Assembly (NCBI GenBank): GCA_045599945.1
Contig: JAZRWY010000086.1
Span: forward strand, 1-19,842
Length of the DNA stretch: 19,842 nucleotides
Origin: UMGS973 sp045599945
GTDB taxonomy: Bacteria > Bacillota > Clostridia > Peptostreptococcales > Anaerovoracaceae
Reading direction: 5' to 3'
Of the stretch, positions 1-7,214 are shown piece by piece; position 1 is the stretch's first letter, and the number at the start of each line of letters is the position of its first letter. The notes below the pieces were generated by a model. It did no database searches. It was not told the DNA's origin and saw nothing but the letters and a program-made list of their open reading frames with translations. Made by a program: the position numbers and the translations under genes.

Positions 1-154
1 ATAATTTACAAGGTTCTCAAACACACCTGTGCGCGAGCTGTAGGTTCGACAGGTTTAACCTATATCATAATTTACAAGGTTCTCAAACATACATCCGGAG
101 TGAACGTTGGTCTCCAAAGTTTAACCTATATCATAATTTACAAGGTTCTCAAAC
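1..154 (-). CRISPR. Type II-A CRISPR array, leader-proximal end (partial)
   Basis: Two complete identical 36-bp repeats lie at 53-88 and 119-154, and the last 22 bp of a third at 1-22. They are separated by two unrelated 30-bp spacers (23-52 and 89-118). In crRNA orientation (minus strand) the repeat begins GTTTGAGAACC and ends GGTTAAAC, the usual style for type II-A. The array follows csn2 on the same strand, so the newest spacer is the one at 89-118. The array continues beyond the left edge, so its total length is unknown. All visible repeats are identical, as expected near the leader. The first 23 nt of the repeat transcript can pair with the tracrRNA at 6166-6190. The spacers match nothing obvious elsewhere in this window. 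Confidence 0.98.
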
Positions 155-227
155 CTCAAATTTGATTTGAAGTCATCGCCGAACCTATCCCGCTGGTAAC
201 GAGTGTACTATTACAATAATCTAAATC
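155..227 (-). promoter_or_regulatory. CRISPR leader with ATTTGAG leader-anchoring sequence
   Basis: This is the 73-bp non-coding stretch between the csn2 stop and the first repeat, which is the leader position in type II-A loci. The seven bases touching the first repeat (155-161) read ATTTGAG on the minus strand. That is the leader-anchoring sequence known to direct Cas1-Cas2 integration at the leader-repeat junction in Streptococcus type II-A systems. The repeat itself starts GTTTGAG, so the anchor mimics the repeat end. A small palindrome, CAAATTTG, covers the junction-proximal bases. I could not identify convincing -35/-10 boxes for pre-crRNA transcription here; the promoter may lie partly inside the end of csn2. 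Confidence 0.85.
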
Positions 228-899
228 CTATGCATATATTATACAGTTATCTTTATCAATAATGAATCTTTTTCCTCCTTTGCATTGAAGGTTATCTGCG
301 CTCTCTATAAAAACTAGCTGAACTTTGCTATAGTTTGCCTGCTTTATTAGTTCTTCAAGTTCCTGGCCTCTAAAATACTGGCTTAACCCAACAAAACACA
401 GTATCTGGATTGTAGTTAAAGAGGAAATAACCTTAATGTATTCAACATACTTCTCAAGAAGTGATTCATACTCTTCTCCTATTCTAACATTGAAAAGTTT
501 AAAAAAATCATTCCAGTCATAATCAAAATTATATTCAATATTGGAGTACTGTTCTTTGGAAATGATTTCATCCAAAAGAAGTATCATGTCACTTGCTAGC
601 ATATTCTTTTTTTCAGTCATCTCATTCCCTATTCCAGCTAAATTGTTATATAATACAGAAATCACCTTTCTGTCATTCATGTTAACACTAAACGGATTAA
701 TAACAATATCCATCAATTTACTTATTTTCTGGTCTTTATTCTTCTCAGATAAGATAAACGCTCCTTCTCCTCCATTTGTCTGCATATACAGTTCTTCAAT
801 AAAGGATCTATATGAAGAAATATTCTCAATCACTATCTCTACAGGAGTATTCTCTTCAAACTCAACGCTAAGTCCAAATGTGGCATTCACCAATTTCAT
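228..899 (-). CDS. csn2: CRISPR-associated protein Csn2 (type II-A)
   Basis: Csn2 is the hallmark protein of subtype II-A. It forms tetrameric rings that bind linear double-stranded DNA ends and is needed for spacer acquisition together with Cas1, Cas2 and Cas9. The 223-aa product matches the short Csn2 form (about 220 aa, as in S. pyogenes) rather than the roughly 350-aa long form. It is rich in acidic and aliphatic residues, with no membrane segment or signal peptide. Assignment rests on size, on weak overall resemblance (N-terminus MKLVNATFG; C-terminal strand RFIIDKDNCIIYA), and on position as the last gene of cas9-cas1-cas2-csn2 directly before the leader. Its ATG overlaps the cas2 stop as ATGA (896-899), so translation is probably coupled. 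Confidence 0.92.
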   Translation of the reverse strand: MKLVNATFGLSVEFEENTPVEIVIENISSYRSFIEELYMQTNGGEGAFILSEKNKDQKISKLMDIVINPFSVNMNDRKVISVLYNNLAGIGNEMTEKKNMLASDMILLLDEIISKEQYSNIEYNFDYDWNDFFKLFNVRIGEEYESLLEKYVEYIKVISSLTTIQILCFVGLSQYFRGQELEELIKQANYSKVQLVFIESADNLQCKGGKRFIIDKDNCIIYA

Positions 900-1216
900 A
901 AGATTATTAACCTTTCATCAGAATCTATTACTTCCGATTGTTTCTGACCAACAATATATTCTATACGTGAAAACTGTTTTTCTGTTATCTTTAATGCTTG
1001 CACAAGACCTTTTTCTGGTTTGTTCTTTTTTACAGACTCTATGATATAGTCTGCGGCAGACGTATTCTGAGCAAGCTTGCAATAGACGCTCTCCTGCATC
1101 ATCATAAACCCGCTTTTAATTAAGTGCTTTCGAAATCTAGCGTATTCTTTCCTGTCTTCAGCCGTTGTAATTGGCAGATCAAATAATACAATTACTCTCA
1201 TAAATCTATAGCTCAT
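896..1216 (-). CDS. cas2: CRISPR-associated endoribonuclease-fold protein Cas2
   Basis: Cas2 is the small ferredoxin-fold dimer that bridges two Cas1 dimers in the spacer integrase. The open frame could start as far back as 1255, but I chose the ATG at 1216. The protein then begins MSYRFMRVIVLFDLP, which closely parallels the N-terminus of S. pyogenes Cas2 (MSYRYMRMILMFDMP). This gives 106 aa. The conserved Asp of the first strand is in LFDLP, and the RKEYARFRKHLIKSGF and EKQFSRIEYI segments are typical of the family. The gene overlaps the end of cas1 by 11 bp and csn2 by 4 bp. There is no good Shine-Dalgarno sequence, consistent with coupled translation. The ATG at 1201 (MRVIVLF) is the alternative start. 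Confidence 0.93.
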   Translation of the reverse strand: MSYRFMRVIVLFDLPITTAEDRKEYARFRKHLIKSGFMMMQESVYCKLAQNTSAADYIIESVKKNKPEKGLVQALKITEKQFSRIEYIVGQKQSEVIDSDERLIIL

Positions 1217-2081
1217 GATTCTTAAAAAACTTAATGCAGGAGACATCTCTATCATTTAATGCATCAAGAACACTCCTTGTATAAATTTTTATGGCATTTC
1301 CTAGATATTCATATCTCCCGTCTATGAGCACCTCTTTATTCAGAATTTCAACCATGGAATGTTTTTCTTCCTTATCAAACTTATCAGGATCCATTAAAAA
1401 CACAAATTCATCTACAATAGTTCTGAATGGTTCCATTAAATCAGAGGCCAGGTTATATTGGTTAAACATATTATCATGAAAAATACCTATCTGTGTGATA
1501 TATCCACTTGATACAATTTCTCTGTTGAAAGTCGATAGAACAATACTGTAACCATAGTTCAGTGCAGCATTTATGGAATTGTCCTCAGTCCTAGTAAAAT
1601 CTTTCCCAAAGATTGCATTAAAATATACCTTTGCTGCATGACCTTCTCTGTTTGTGCTGTCACCGATTTCTATTTCAGGAATATAGCTTCGTACCAGCAT
1701 ATATTCATCTTTTCCTAGCCATTCCAGCAACTGAGATTGCTTGCTTATTTTTTCTCTTACAATTTCCGTCCAGACTAATGCTTTGTCCCCTTTTGTCCAT
1801 TCACATTGCTTCCGAATTTTCTGACTTGTATCATGGCTTCCATAGTATGGTAATAATTCAGAAGATGGATTTCTTTTCTCATCACAGAAAATCACCTTTA
1901 CCTTATTCTTCATTAATTCATTTAGAAGATATGCTGTCATTGATACCGAAACATCCTCTACAATAAGCGTTGCAAGCTCATTTAGGTGAACTTTATGGGT
2001 ATCCTGTCCTCTCACAACAAGATACCCCATCTGATAATCTAATTTAGCATTTCTGGAAACAATCACTGTTCTCCAACTCAT
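1206..2081 (-). CDS. cas1: CRISPR-associated integrase Cas1 (type II)
   Basis: Cas1 is the metal-dependent integrase that inserts new spacers at the leader-repeat junction. The 291-aa length is normal for type II Cas1. The N-terminal beta domain (about 1-85) is followed by the helical catalytic domain. The expected metal ligands are visible: E146 in NREGHAAKVYF, H202 in IGIFHDNMFNQYNLASD, and E217 in LMEPFR. The N-terminus MSWRTVIVSRNAKLDY is typical of type II-A Cas1. The ATG overlaps the cas9 stop as ATGA (2078-2081), and the 3' end overlaps cas2, placing the gene inside the coupled operon. No frameshift or missing catalytic residue is seen. Confidence 0.97.
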   Translation of the reverse strand: MSWRTVIVSRNAKLDYQMGYLVVRGQDTHKVHLNELATLIVEDVSVSMTAYLLNELMKNKVKVIFCDEKRNPSSELLPYYGSHDTSQKIRKQCEWTKGDKALVWTEIVREKISKQSQLLEWLGKDEYMLVRSYIPEIEIGDSTNREGHAAKVYFNAIFGKDFTRTEDNSINAALNYGYSIVLSTFNREIVSSGYITQIGIFHDNMFNQYNLASDLMEPFRTIVDEFVFLMDPDKFDKEEKHSMVEILNKEVLIDGRYEYLGNAIKIYTRSVLDALNDRDVSCIKFFKNHEL

Positions 2082-5000
2082 ATTGTTAATAAATCAATCT
2101 CTTCTTCAAAGATACCTGTAGCTGAACGATTAATAAGTTTAAACTCTCTTTTGTCACTAATCTTTTTATTAATCGCCATTACTCCAGTTTTAGACACCCC
2201 TCCAATAGCTTTTAAATCAGCTCCTGAATTCAAGTTATTTAGTTGAATCATCTGATTTAATACATTAATCTGCTCTAATGTGTCTAAACTCTCAAAAGTA
2301 CCCTTCCCGTTACTAATCAACTCTCCCACCGGATTAGGCCTGTTTACAAATATCCCCTCCTGATACTTACGCATCAGTTCGCTATACAATATACTATTAT
2401 CCTTTTCGCTAATTCCCGTATTATCAAAAGGACCATCTTTACTCCCGAGCATTGCAAGTTTTTTCACATATTTACATAGTTCATATGGAAGCACCATTGA
2501 TGTTGCACTCTGTACCACTAGTCTGTTATTTGTTCGACCTGATAAATAAAGATAGAACCCATCAACCTTAATCGTTGAATACATTTTTATCTTGCTAAGC
2601 CTTATTGAAGGAGCAACATATCCTAATGTTTCAATGCAGTACCTTTCCATTTTTTCCTTTGTGTTAAGTTTGTCAGCAAGATATAACGGCATAGCCTCAA
2701 GCGTTCTTACCCTTTCCTTTTTCAAAGTATGTTCTACCAGGAAGAAGTATGCTCCAGTATATTTGACAAATCCGCCATACTTTGTTGTGTCCGCAAGCCT
2801 TGCATCACTGCCTTTTACAGGAACATATCCAACACCATCAGCTTTCTCTGCTTCTTTGGCAGGTCTGATCTGCTGGTCCGCAAATCCACCATGTACCTCA
2901 TAACTCATTCTAGAGATTAGTGGAGTATTTCTTGCCATGGTTTTCTTTACAACGCTGAGGCTGCTTCCGTCAGCCTTCCATCCAATCTGATTCCCTCTTG
3001 CAATATCACGGTCAAATATCTTGTCCATATTGTACTCATACTTTTCCTTATCACTATTATATTCCTTGATGAAGTTTCTAGGATTTTTAGTGAATTTAAC
3101 ATTATATGCGTTCCCTACAACAATATTTAGATATGCATCATTTGCATGATGGAAATCATTAATCTCACGGCACTTGATCAAATCATACTTATGCCTGAAA
3201 TCGCTTACTACCGATGCCTTGCTATAAATTACTTCGATGTCATCTGCAGCATTTTTTAGTATTTCAGCTATAATCTTTGTTCCCTGTCTTGTCTCTACAA
3301 GCTGCCTGCTAATAAAGTCTGCCTTTTCATCATCTGTAAACGCACTATTTCTTGTTAATCTCTTATACTTTTCTTCCGTGATAAACTTCCCATCCTTAAG
3401 CACTTTCCAGAAAGAACCCATTTTGTTTCTTATTTCGCTTTCAATAGGGAAAATATCCAGTTTATCGGCATTCTTCTGTTTCTTTACCAGTACAAGATTA
3501 TTCTCTATGCTGTCATCTTTTACAAAATGCCTAGGATAAATATGGTCTATGTCATACAGATTGTCCTTAAATAAATCGCTTAATTCAATTCTTTCGCCTG
3601 TATACATGCATCTTCCCTGCTGGGTGTAATAAAGGTATAATTTTTTGCTTCTGAATTTACTTTCTTCAGTCTCCTTGATTTCTTTAAGGAATTCTTTATT
3701 TCCTTTATAAAGTTCTTCGAATTTCTTCTTACGGCTATCCTTTCTTGTTGCATTAGGCCCTTCTGATTCTCTCGCCATCTCTACAAAGATTTTCTTAGGC
3801 ATCTTTCCAAGCACTCTGTATAGTTCTTTTAAAATAAGGATTGTCTGCCAGGTCATTCTTTTTACCGGTGCAGATAAATAAAGTCCATCAAGGTCATCAT
3901 AAGAGAACTCAATAAGATTCTTATCGATAGCACCTGCTTTTTCTTCTATGGCTTCCCTATACGTAAAGTTCTCACTAAGCAGCTGCATAAGATTATAGTT
4001 ATCATTCCACATTCTATTAATTATGGTATCAACGGCGCCAGTCGCCTTATCAGCACCTTCTATCTCAAGTAATGCTTTGGAAAGCCTGCCCCAGTCTTTA
4101 AACTTGATTCCAAGAATCCTCTTTATCTGCTTATCTGACAGTATCTCGCCATACTCTTCCGTAATTTTTTCTTTTAAGAAACTTCTGGAATCCCCATAAA
4201 CAGTTGACCAGAAAATAATATCCTCGGCAATTTTTTTCTGTTTATCCGTCAATACTTCTGTTTCAAAAATAGAAGCGAACTTTGCATAATTTGCAAGCGT
4301 ATTTGTAAAATCGCCATCTATGCCAGATAGTACAGTTTCATCCTTCTTGCCAACATAAGCGTTTCCCTTTAAATACGAAATAATTTCTGCAGCCTTTACT
4401 TTCTTACCTTTTGCAAACAGCTCATTAAACAATTTCTGTTTCAACTCTATAGGCACAGGTTTTCCGTTTATCTTTAGATTATTTAATTCATTTAAAACCA
4501 TGAATTTCTCATACGTCAGTGAGTTCTTCGGTAATACACTTTCATCACTGAGATAAGTACAGCGTTTAACCATTCTGTCTATGAATTTTTCTGCAGATGA
4601 TTTACTGTCAATCTTTTCTTCAAAATTCCAAGGGAATACTTTTCCTTCTTCTTTTCTGACTACCCATGTATTATATGACCCATTATTAACTAATGGTCCA
4701 ATATAATAAGGAATTGTAAAACTGAACACCTGGATAATTCTATCACTAACAGATAATCCATTATCATCTTTTTCGCATAAGAATGACAGATATTCCTCTG
4801 CATTGGTGAGTATTGCTTTCAATTCTGCAAGATGAAGCTGATTAGGTATTACGCCATTAGCAGAAGTCAGCTGTTTTGGAAGGAATGCCTCCTTGTCAAT
4901 TTCGTTCAATACATATGATTTTTCTTCAGAATCAGGCATTGCATCAACTTCCTTCTTTAATCTCTTAAAGAAATCATCTTTGCTGAACTTAACACCTCTT

Positions 5001-6115
5001 CTTTCAACTTCTTTCCCAGAGTTAACAGATCCAACATATCCACTGTAGTTATCCTTATCCATCACTCTGAACATGGAAGAATATGCATCAGGTCTATAGT
5101 CCTTGTATAACTTCTTTAAGATTGAAAGATCTTTCTTGTGTTTTTCATACAAATCAATTCTCGCTTCTGAAAGATAGCTATATGTTCTATTTTCACCCTG
5201 CATCAGGTCAGCAAGAACGCCCCAGTCATGAATCTGCTTTAAAAGCATTAATAATTCAAAACTATCTTCAGTCAGTAATTCTTCTGCCTTCGCTATTTCT
5301 TCATCAAAAGTGCTGTCTCTAAATGACAGGGATTCTTTTGCGTATTCTTCACTAAGATTATCTTCTTTGAAAGCTACCGCAAGTTTTCCTTTCAGCCCGC
5401 AGGTATATTTTATCAATTCTACAATAGGCTTATTCTTGCTCTTCGATAATCCCGATGCTTCAACAATAATATCAACCTTTCTGCTGTTTGAGAAACTCTT
5501 CGATGGCAGATATGTTTTAAACACCTCATCCAGATTATCTGGAAGTTCAAAATTGTAGCGTTCAAGCACGATTTTCTTTAATTCTGCAGATAAATCCTCA
5601 ATCTCAACATTGCTTTCGCCGTCTAAACTAGCATTTAAGAAATGGCCTCTATGCTTAAAAATATTCAGTATGGCAAGATACACAAGTCTTACATCATGCT
5701 CATTCTTTGACTTTATTAACTCGTTTCTGAGATGAAATATCGTAGGATACTCCTTATGATAGTCTTTATCTGTATAATTACTGCCTGCAAAGATAGCAAA
5801 CGGCTGTTTTTCTGTCTTATCCTCTTCATAGAATTTACTGTCATCTAATCTCTGGTAAAATCCTGGATCAACCTTGCCTATTTCTTCTTCAAATGCTTCC
5901 TTTAAAAATGCAATTCTGCTTTTTTCTCTCTGAAGACGTCTCCTAGAAATCCTAAATGTTCTGCGTTCTTCAGCTGTTTTCGCTTCTGGGAACAATCTGA
6001 CACCCCATAAGTCTTTTCCTTTTGCTCTAACCAGATTATATTCTTCGTCTGTAACTGCCCATCCCACCGAGGCTGTGCCCATGTCAAGTCCAACATAATA
6101 ATCTTTGTCAATCAT
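2078..6115 (-). CDS. cas9: CRISPR-associated endonuclease Cas9 (type II-A, 1345 aa)
   Basis: This is the RNA-guided double-strand DNA nuclease of the locus. I chose the ATG at 6115 because AGGAGG lies 7 nt upstream (6122-6127) and the product then starts MIDKDYYVGLDMGTASVGW; an in-frame TTG 12 codons earlier lacks a site. Numbering from that ATG: RuvC-I Asp is D11, the arginine-rich bridge helix is about 50-76, RuvC-II Glu is E779 (FVEMARES), the HNH pair D857/H858 is in DIDHIYP with N872 and N882, and RuvC-III is H990/D993 in HHANDAYLN. The alpha-helical recognition lobe occupies roughly 77-720. The C-terminal PAM-interacting domain ends LINRSATGIFEEEIDL, parallel to SpCas9 LIHQSITGLYETRIDL, but the RKR segment carrying the two NGG-reading arginines is not evident. 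All nuclease residues are intact, so it should be active. The PAM is not predictable from sequence alone. Confidence 0.98.
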   Translation of the reverse strand: MIDKDYYVGLDMGTASVGWAVTDEEYNLVRAKGKDLWGVRLFPEAKTAEERRTFRISRRRLQREKSRIAFLKEAFEEEIGKVDPGFYQRLDDSKFYEEDKTEKQPFAIFAGSNYTDKDYHKEYPTIFHLRNELIKSKNEHDVRLVYLAILNIFKHRGHFLNASLDGESNVEIEDLSAELKKIVLERYNFELPDNLDEVFKTYLPSKSFSNSRKVDIIVEASGLSKSKNKPIVELIKYTCGLKGKLAVAFKEDNLSEEYAKESLSFRDSTFDEEIAKAEELLTEDSFELLMLLKQIHDWGVLADLMQGENRTYSYLSEARIDLYEKHKKDLSILKKLYKDYRPDAYSSMFRVMDKDNYSGYVGSVNSGKEVERRGVKFSKDDFFKRLKKEVDAMPDSEEKSYVLNEIDKEAFLPKQLTSANGVIPNQLHLAELKAILTNAEEYLSFLCEKDDNGLSVSDRIIQVFSFTIPYYIGPLVNNGSYNTWVVRKEEGKVFPWNFEEKIDSKSSAEKFIDRMVKRCTYLSDESVLPKNSLTYEKFMVLNELNNLKINGKPVPIELKQKLFNELFAKGKKVKAAEIISYLKGNAYVGKKDETVLSGIDGDFTNTLANYAKFASIFETEVLTDKQKKIAEDIIFWSTVYGDSRSFLKEKITEEYGEILSDKQIKRILGIKFKDWGRLSKALLEIEGADKATGAVDTIINRMWNDNYNLMQLLSENFTYREAIEEKAGAIDKNLIEFSYDDLDGLYLSAPVKRMTWQTILILKELYRVLGKMPKKIFVEMARESEGPNATRKDSRKKKFEELYKGNKEFLKEIKETEESKFRSKKLYLYYTQQGRCMYTGERIELSDLFKDNLYDIDHIYPRHFVKDDSIENNLVLVKKQKNADKLDIFPIESEIRNKMGSFWKVLKDGKFITEEKYKRLTRNSAFTDDEKADFISRQLVETRQGTKIIAEILKNAADDIEVIYSKASVVSDFRHKYDLIKCREINDFHHANDAYLNIVVGNAYNVKFTKNPRNFIKEYNSDKEKYEYNMDKIFDRDIARGNQIGWKADGSSLSVVKKTMARNTPLISRMSYEVHGGFADQQIRPAKEAEKADGVGYVPVKGSDARLADTTKYGGFVKYTGAYFFLVEHTLKKERVRTLEAMPLYLADKLNTKEKMERYCIETLGYVAPSIRLSKIKMYSTIKVDGFYLYLSGRTNNRLVVQSATSMVLPYELCKYVKKLAMLGSKDGPFDNTGISEKDNSILYSELMRKYQEGIFVNRPNPVGELISNGKGTFESLDTLEQINVLNQMIQLNNLNSGADLKAIGGVSKTGVMAINKKISDKREFKLINRSATGIFEEEIDLLTI

Positions 6116-6131
6116 TTTTGACCTCCTACTA

Positions 6132-6160
6132 TTGACATCTGCATTTTTCAATGCTATAGT
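6132..6160 (+). promoter_or_regulatory. tracrRNA promoter
   Basis: A perfect -35 TTGACA (6132-6137) and a -10 TATAGT (6155-6160) are separated by exactly 17 bp. The predicted start is about 6166-6167, the first bases of the anti-repeat, so the primary transcript needs no 5' trimming to expose the pairing region. The promoter sits between the cas9 ribosome binding site and the tracrRNA. Confidence 0.85.
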
Positions 6161-6188
6161 TTAAACATAATTTACAAGGTGAGTTCAA
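6160..6188 (-). promoter_or_regulatory. Candidate cas operon promoter (overlaps tracrRNA 5' end)
   Basis: On the minus strand TTGAAC (6188-6183) and TTTAAA (6165-6160) are separated by 17 bp, which would start cas9 mRNA near 6153, about 38 nt before the ATG. The -35 is good and the -10 is weak. If correct, the cas promoter lies inside the DNA coding for the tracrRNA anti-repeat, and the tracrRNA promoter lies inside the cas9 5' leader. Another promoter further upstream, beyond the tracrRNA, cannot be excluded. Confidence 0.35.
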
Positions 6189-6259
6189 ATAAGGATTTAT
6201 CCGAAATCACATTGGTCGCATCGTGCGAATAATCAAAGTCTTCTCTGAAGGCTTTTTTT
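6166..6259 (+). ncRNA. tracrRNA
   Basis: This small RNA pairs with each CRISPR repeat to form the dual guide for Cas9 and the RNase III substrate. Bases 6166-6180 (CATAATTTACAAGGT) match the plus-strand repeat exactly, giving a 15-bp upper duplex. A GAGT/GA bulge follows, then a 6-bp lower duplex (TCAAAT at 6185-6190). The downstream part mirrors the S. pyogenes plan: nexus AAGGATTTATCC (6191-6202, with GGA/TCC or GGAT/ATCC stem), a hairpin TCGCA-TCG-TGCGA (6216-6228), and a terminal hairpin GTCTTC-TCT-GAAGGC (6238-6252) followed by seven T (6253-6259). It is transcribed divergently from cas9. Confidence 0.93.
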
Positions 6260-6311
6260 ATTATATCACAATCTAACATATAGAATGTCTAAAAAACGGT
6301 ACATATTTTTC

Positions 6312-6352
6312 AAAAAACACTTCGAGCATGGGAAAACCCATGCTCGTTTTTT
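6312..6352. terminator. Strong, possibly bidirectional terminator between cas locus and the cdaA operon
   Basis: A perfect 10-bp stem CGAGCATGGG/CCCATGCTCG with an AAAA loop (6323-6346) is followed on the plus strand by six T (6347-6352), a classic intrinsic terminator that would stop tracrRNA read-through. On the minus strand the same hairpin is followed after six bases by T6 (6317-6312), so it probably also ends the operon whose last gene stops at 6372. Confidence 0.88.
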
Positions 6353-6371
6353 ATGATTTCATATGGACGCT

Positions 6372-7214
6372 CTATAACGAAGATATGACAATGCCTGCAA
6401 GATCTGCAACATCCATGGCGTTACCGGCTTCAAGGTCTTCTCTGCCATGGCGGAGGACATTTTCCGTCTTCCGGATGCACTTCCCGCACACTTCAGGAGA
6501 CGGCACTCTTTCATTGAATTTCGTGCAGTATTCCTGACATCTGAACCTGTCAAATCCGCCGGGAGTAACTGCTCCGCAAGGGCAATGCTTCATTTCGCTT
6601 TCCGTCATTCTCACATGAAGAACCTTTTCAAGAAGGATGTCCGTATCCCCTTCATATCTTTCGATCAGGTGAACATCAGAAACTACACCGGACACTCTTG
6701 CGAATCTACCGCTTCGGTCTATGAAAAGCCCTGCAGCCGTAAGCGTTCCAAGCCCTGCAATGGCGCCGGCAGTCCTATGGGACCAGTTTTCCTTTGCCTT
6801 TGACATATTCCAGTCCATCGGCGTGTTAAGGCTTGATGTCACTCTCCCCCATTCCTTCAGTGCCGCCTTGATGCTGCTGTTTAATTTCATCATGAGACCG
6901 TTTGAAATCTGGTATGCCTGCAGCCAGAGCTCCGAGGGCGCATCGCCTTCTCGATTGCTTTCCATCACTTCATCGCTGTATGGAACCGCAAACATGATCA
7001 GCGTCTTCCCTGCTCTGTAGATCCTCTTCATGGGCTCGGAAATGCCCTTTTCCGCCAGTTTATCAAAGATATCGGACTTGGCATCAAAGTAGGTAATCTG
7101 CGGGTCCAGAAACATGGTCTCACATCCGTTTTCCCTGCAGTATGAAGCAAATGCCGCATGAAAATTCTCATCGATTCTGGACTTCATTCTTCTGTAGTCA
7201 TCTGCATTTAACAT
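6372..7214 (-). CDS. QueG-like (epoxyqueuosine reductase-related) iron-sulfur protein, function uncertain
   Basis: The 280-aa product resembles the QueG superfamily around residues 144-182, where SHRTAGAIAGLGTLTAAGLFI and GRFARVSGVVSD parallel the AAGLGWIGKNGLLI and RLATVLTD signatures. The C-terminal part carries six cysteines: C211 and C213 (CPCG), C226, C230, C243 and C246 (CGKC). This is fewer and differently spaced than the eight-cysteine, two-cluster ferredoxin module of true QueG, so it may bind a single cluster. No membrane segment is seen. It overlaps the upstream aminotransferase gene by 7 bp and is the last gene before the terminator at 6323. Homologues in Clostridia are often labelled epoxyqueuosine reductase, but queuosine biosynthesis is not established here. 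A redox role linked to the aminotransferase or hydrolase upstream is only inferred. Confidence 0.72.
   Translation of the reverse strand: MLNADDYRRMKSRIDENFHAAFASYCRENGCETMFLDPQITYFDAKSDIFDKLAEKGISEPMKRIYRAGKTLIMFAVPYSDEVMESNREGDAPSELWLQAYQISNGLMMKLNSSIKAALKEWGRVTSSLNTPMDWNMSKAKENWSHRTAGAIAGLGTLTAAGLFIDRSGRFARVSGVVSDVHLIERYEGDTDILLEKVLHVRMTESEMKHCPCGAVTPGGFDRFRCQEYCTKFNERVPSPEVCGKCIRKTENVLRHGREDLEAGNAMDVADLAGIVISSL

Noticed and set aside
23..118. Self-targeting spacers
   Set aside because: I saw no match of either 30-bp spacer to other sequence in this window on reading through; a genome-wide search was not possible.
1199..1255. Earlier start for cas2 at 1255
   Set aside because: The first 13 extra residues have no counterpart in Cas2 proteins. 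Starting at 1216 reproduces the S. pyogenes-like MSYRxMR beginning.
6113..6151. TTG start for cas9 at 6151, adding 12 residues
   Set aside because: There is no ribosome binding site before the TTG, while the ATG at 6115 has AGGAGG at ideal distance and gives the normal Cas9 N-terminus. The TTG also lies in the tracrRNA promoter.
6260..6371. Small gene or transposon remnant between the tracrRNA and the QueG-like gene
   Set aside because: The stretch is AT-rich with only the hairpin terminator. There is no start site with a usable frame, and no inverted terminal repeats or target duplication were found.
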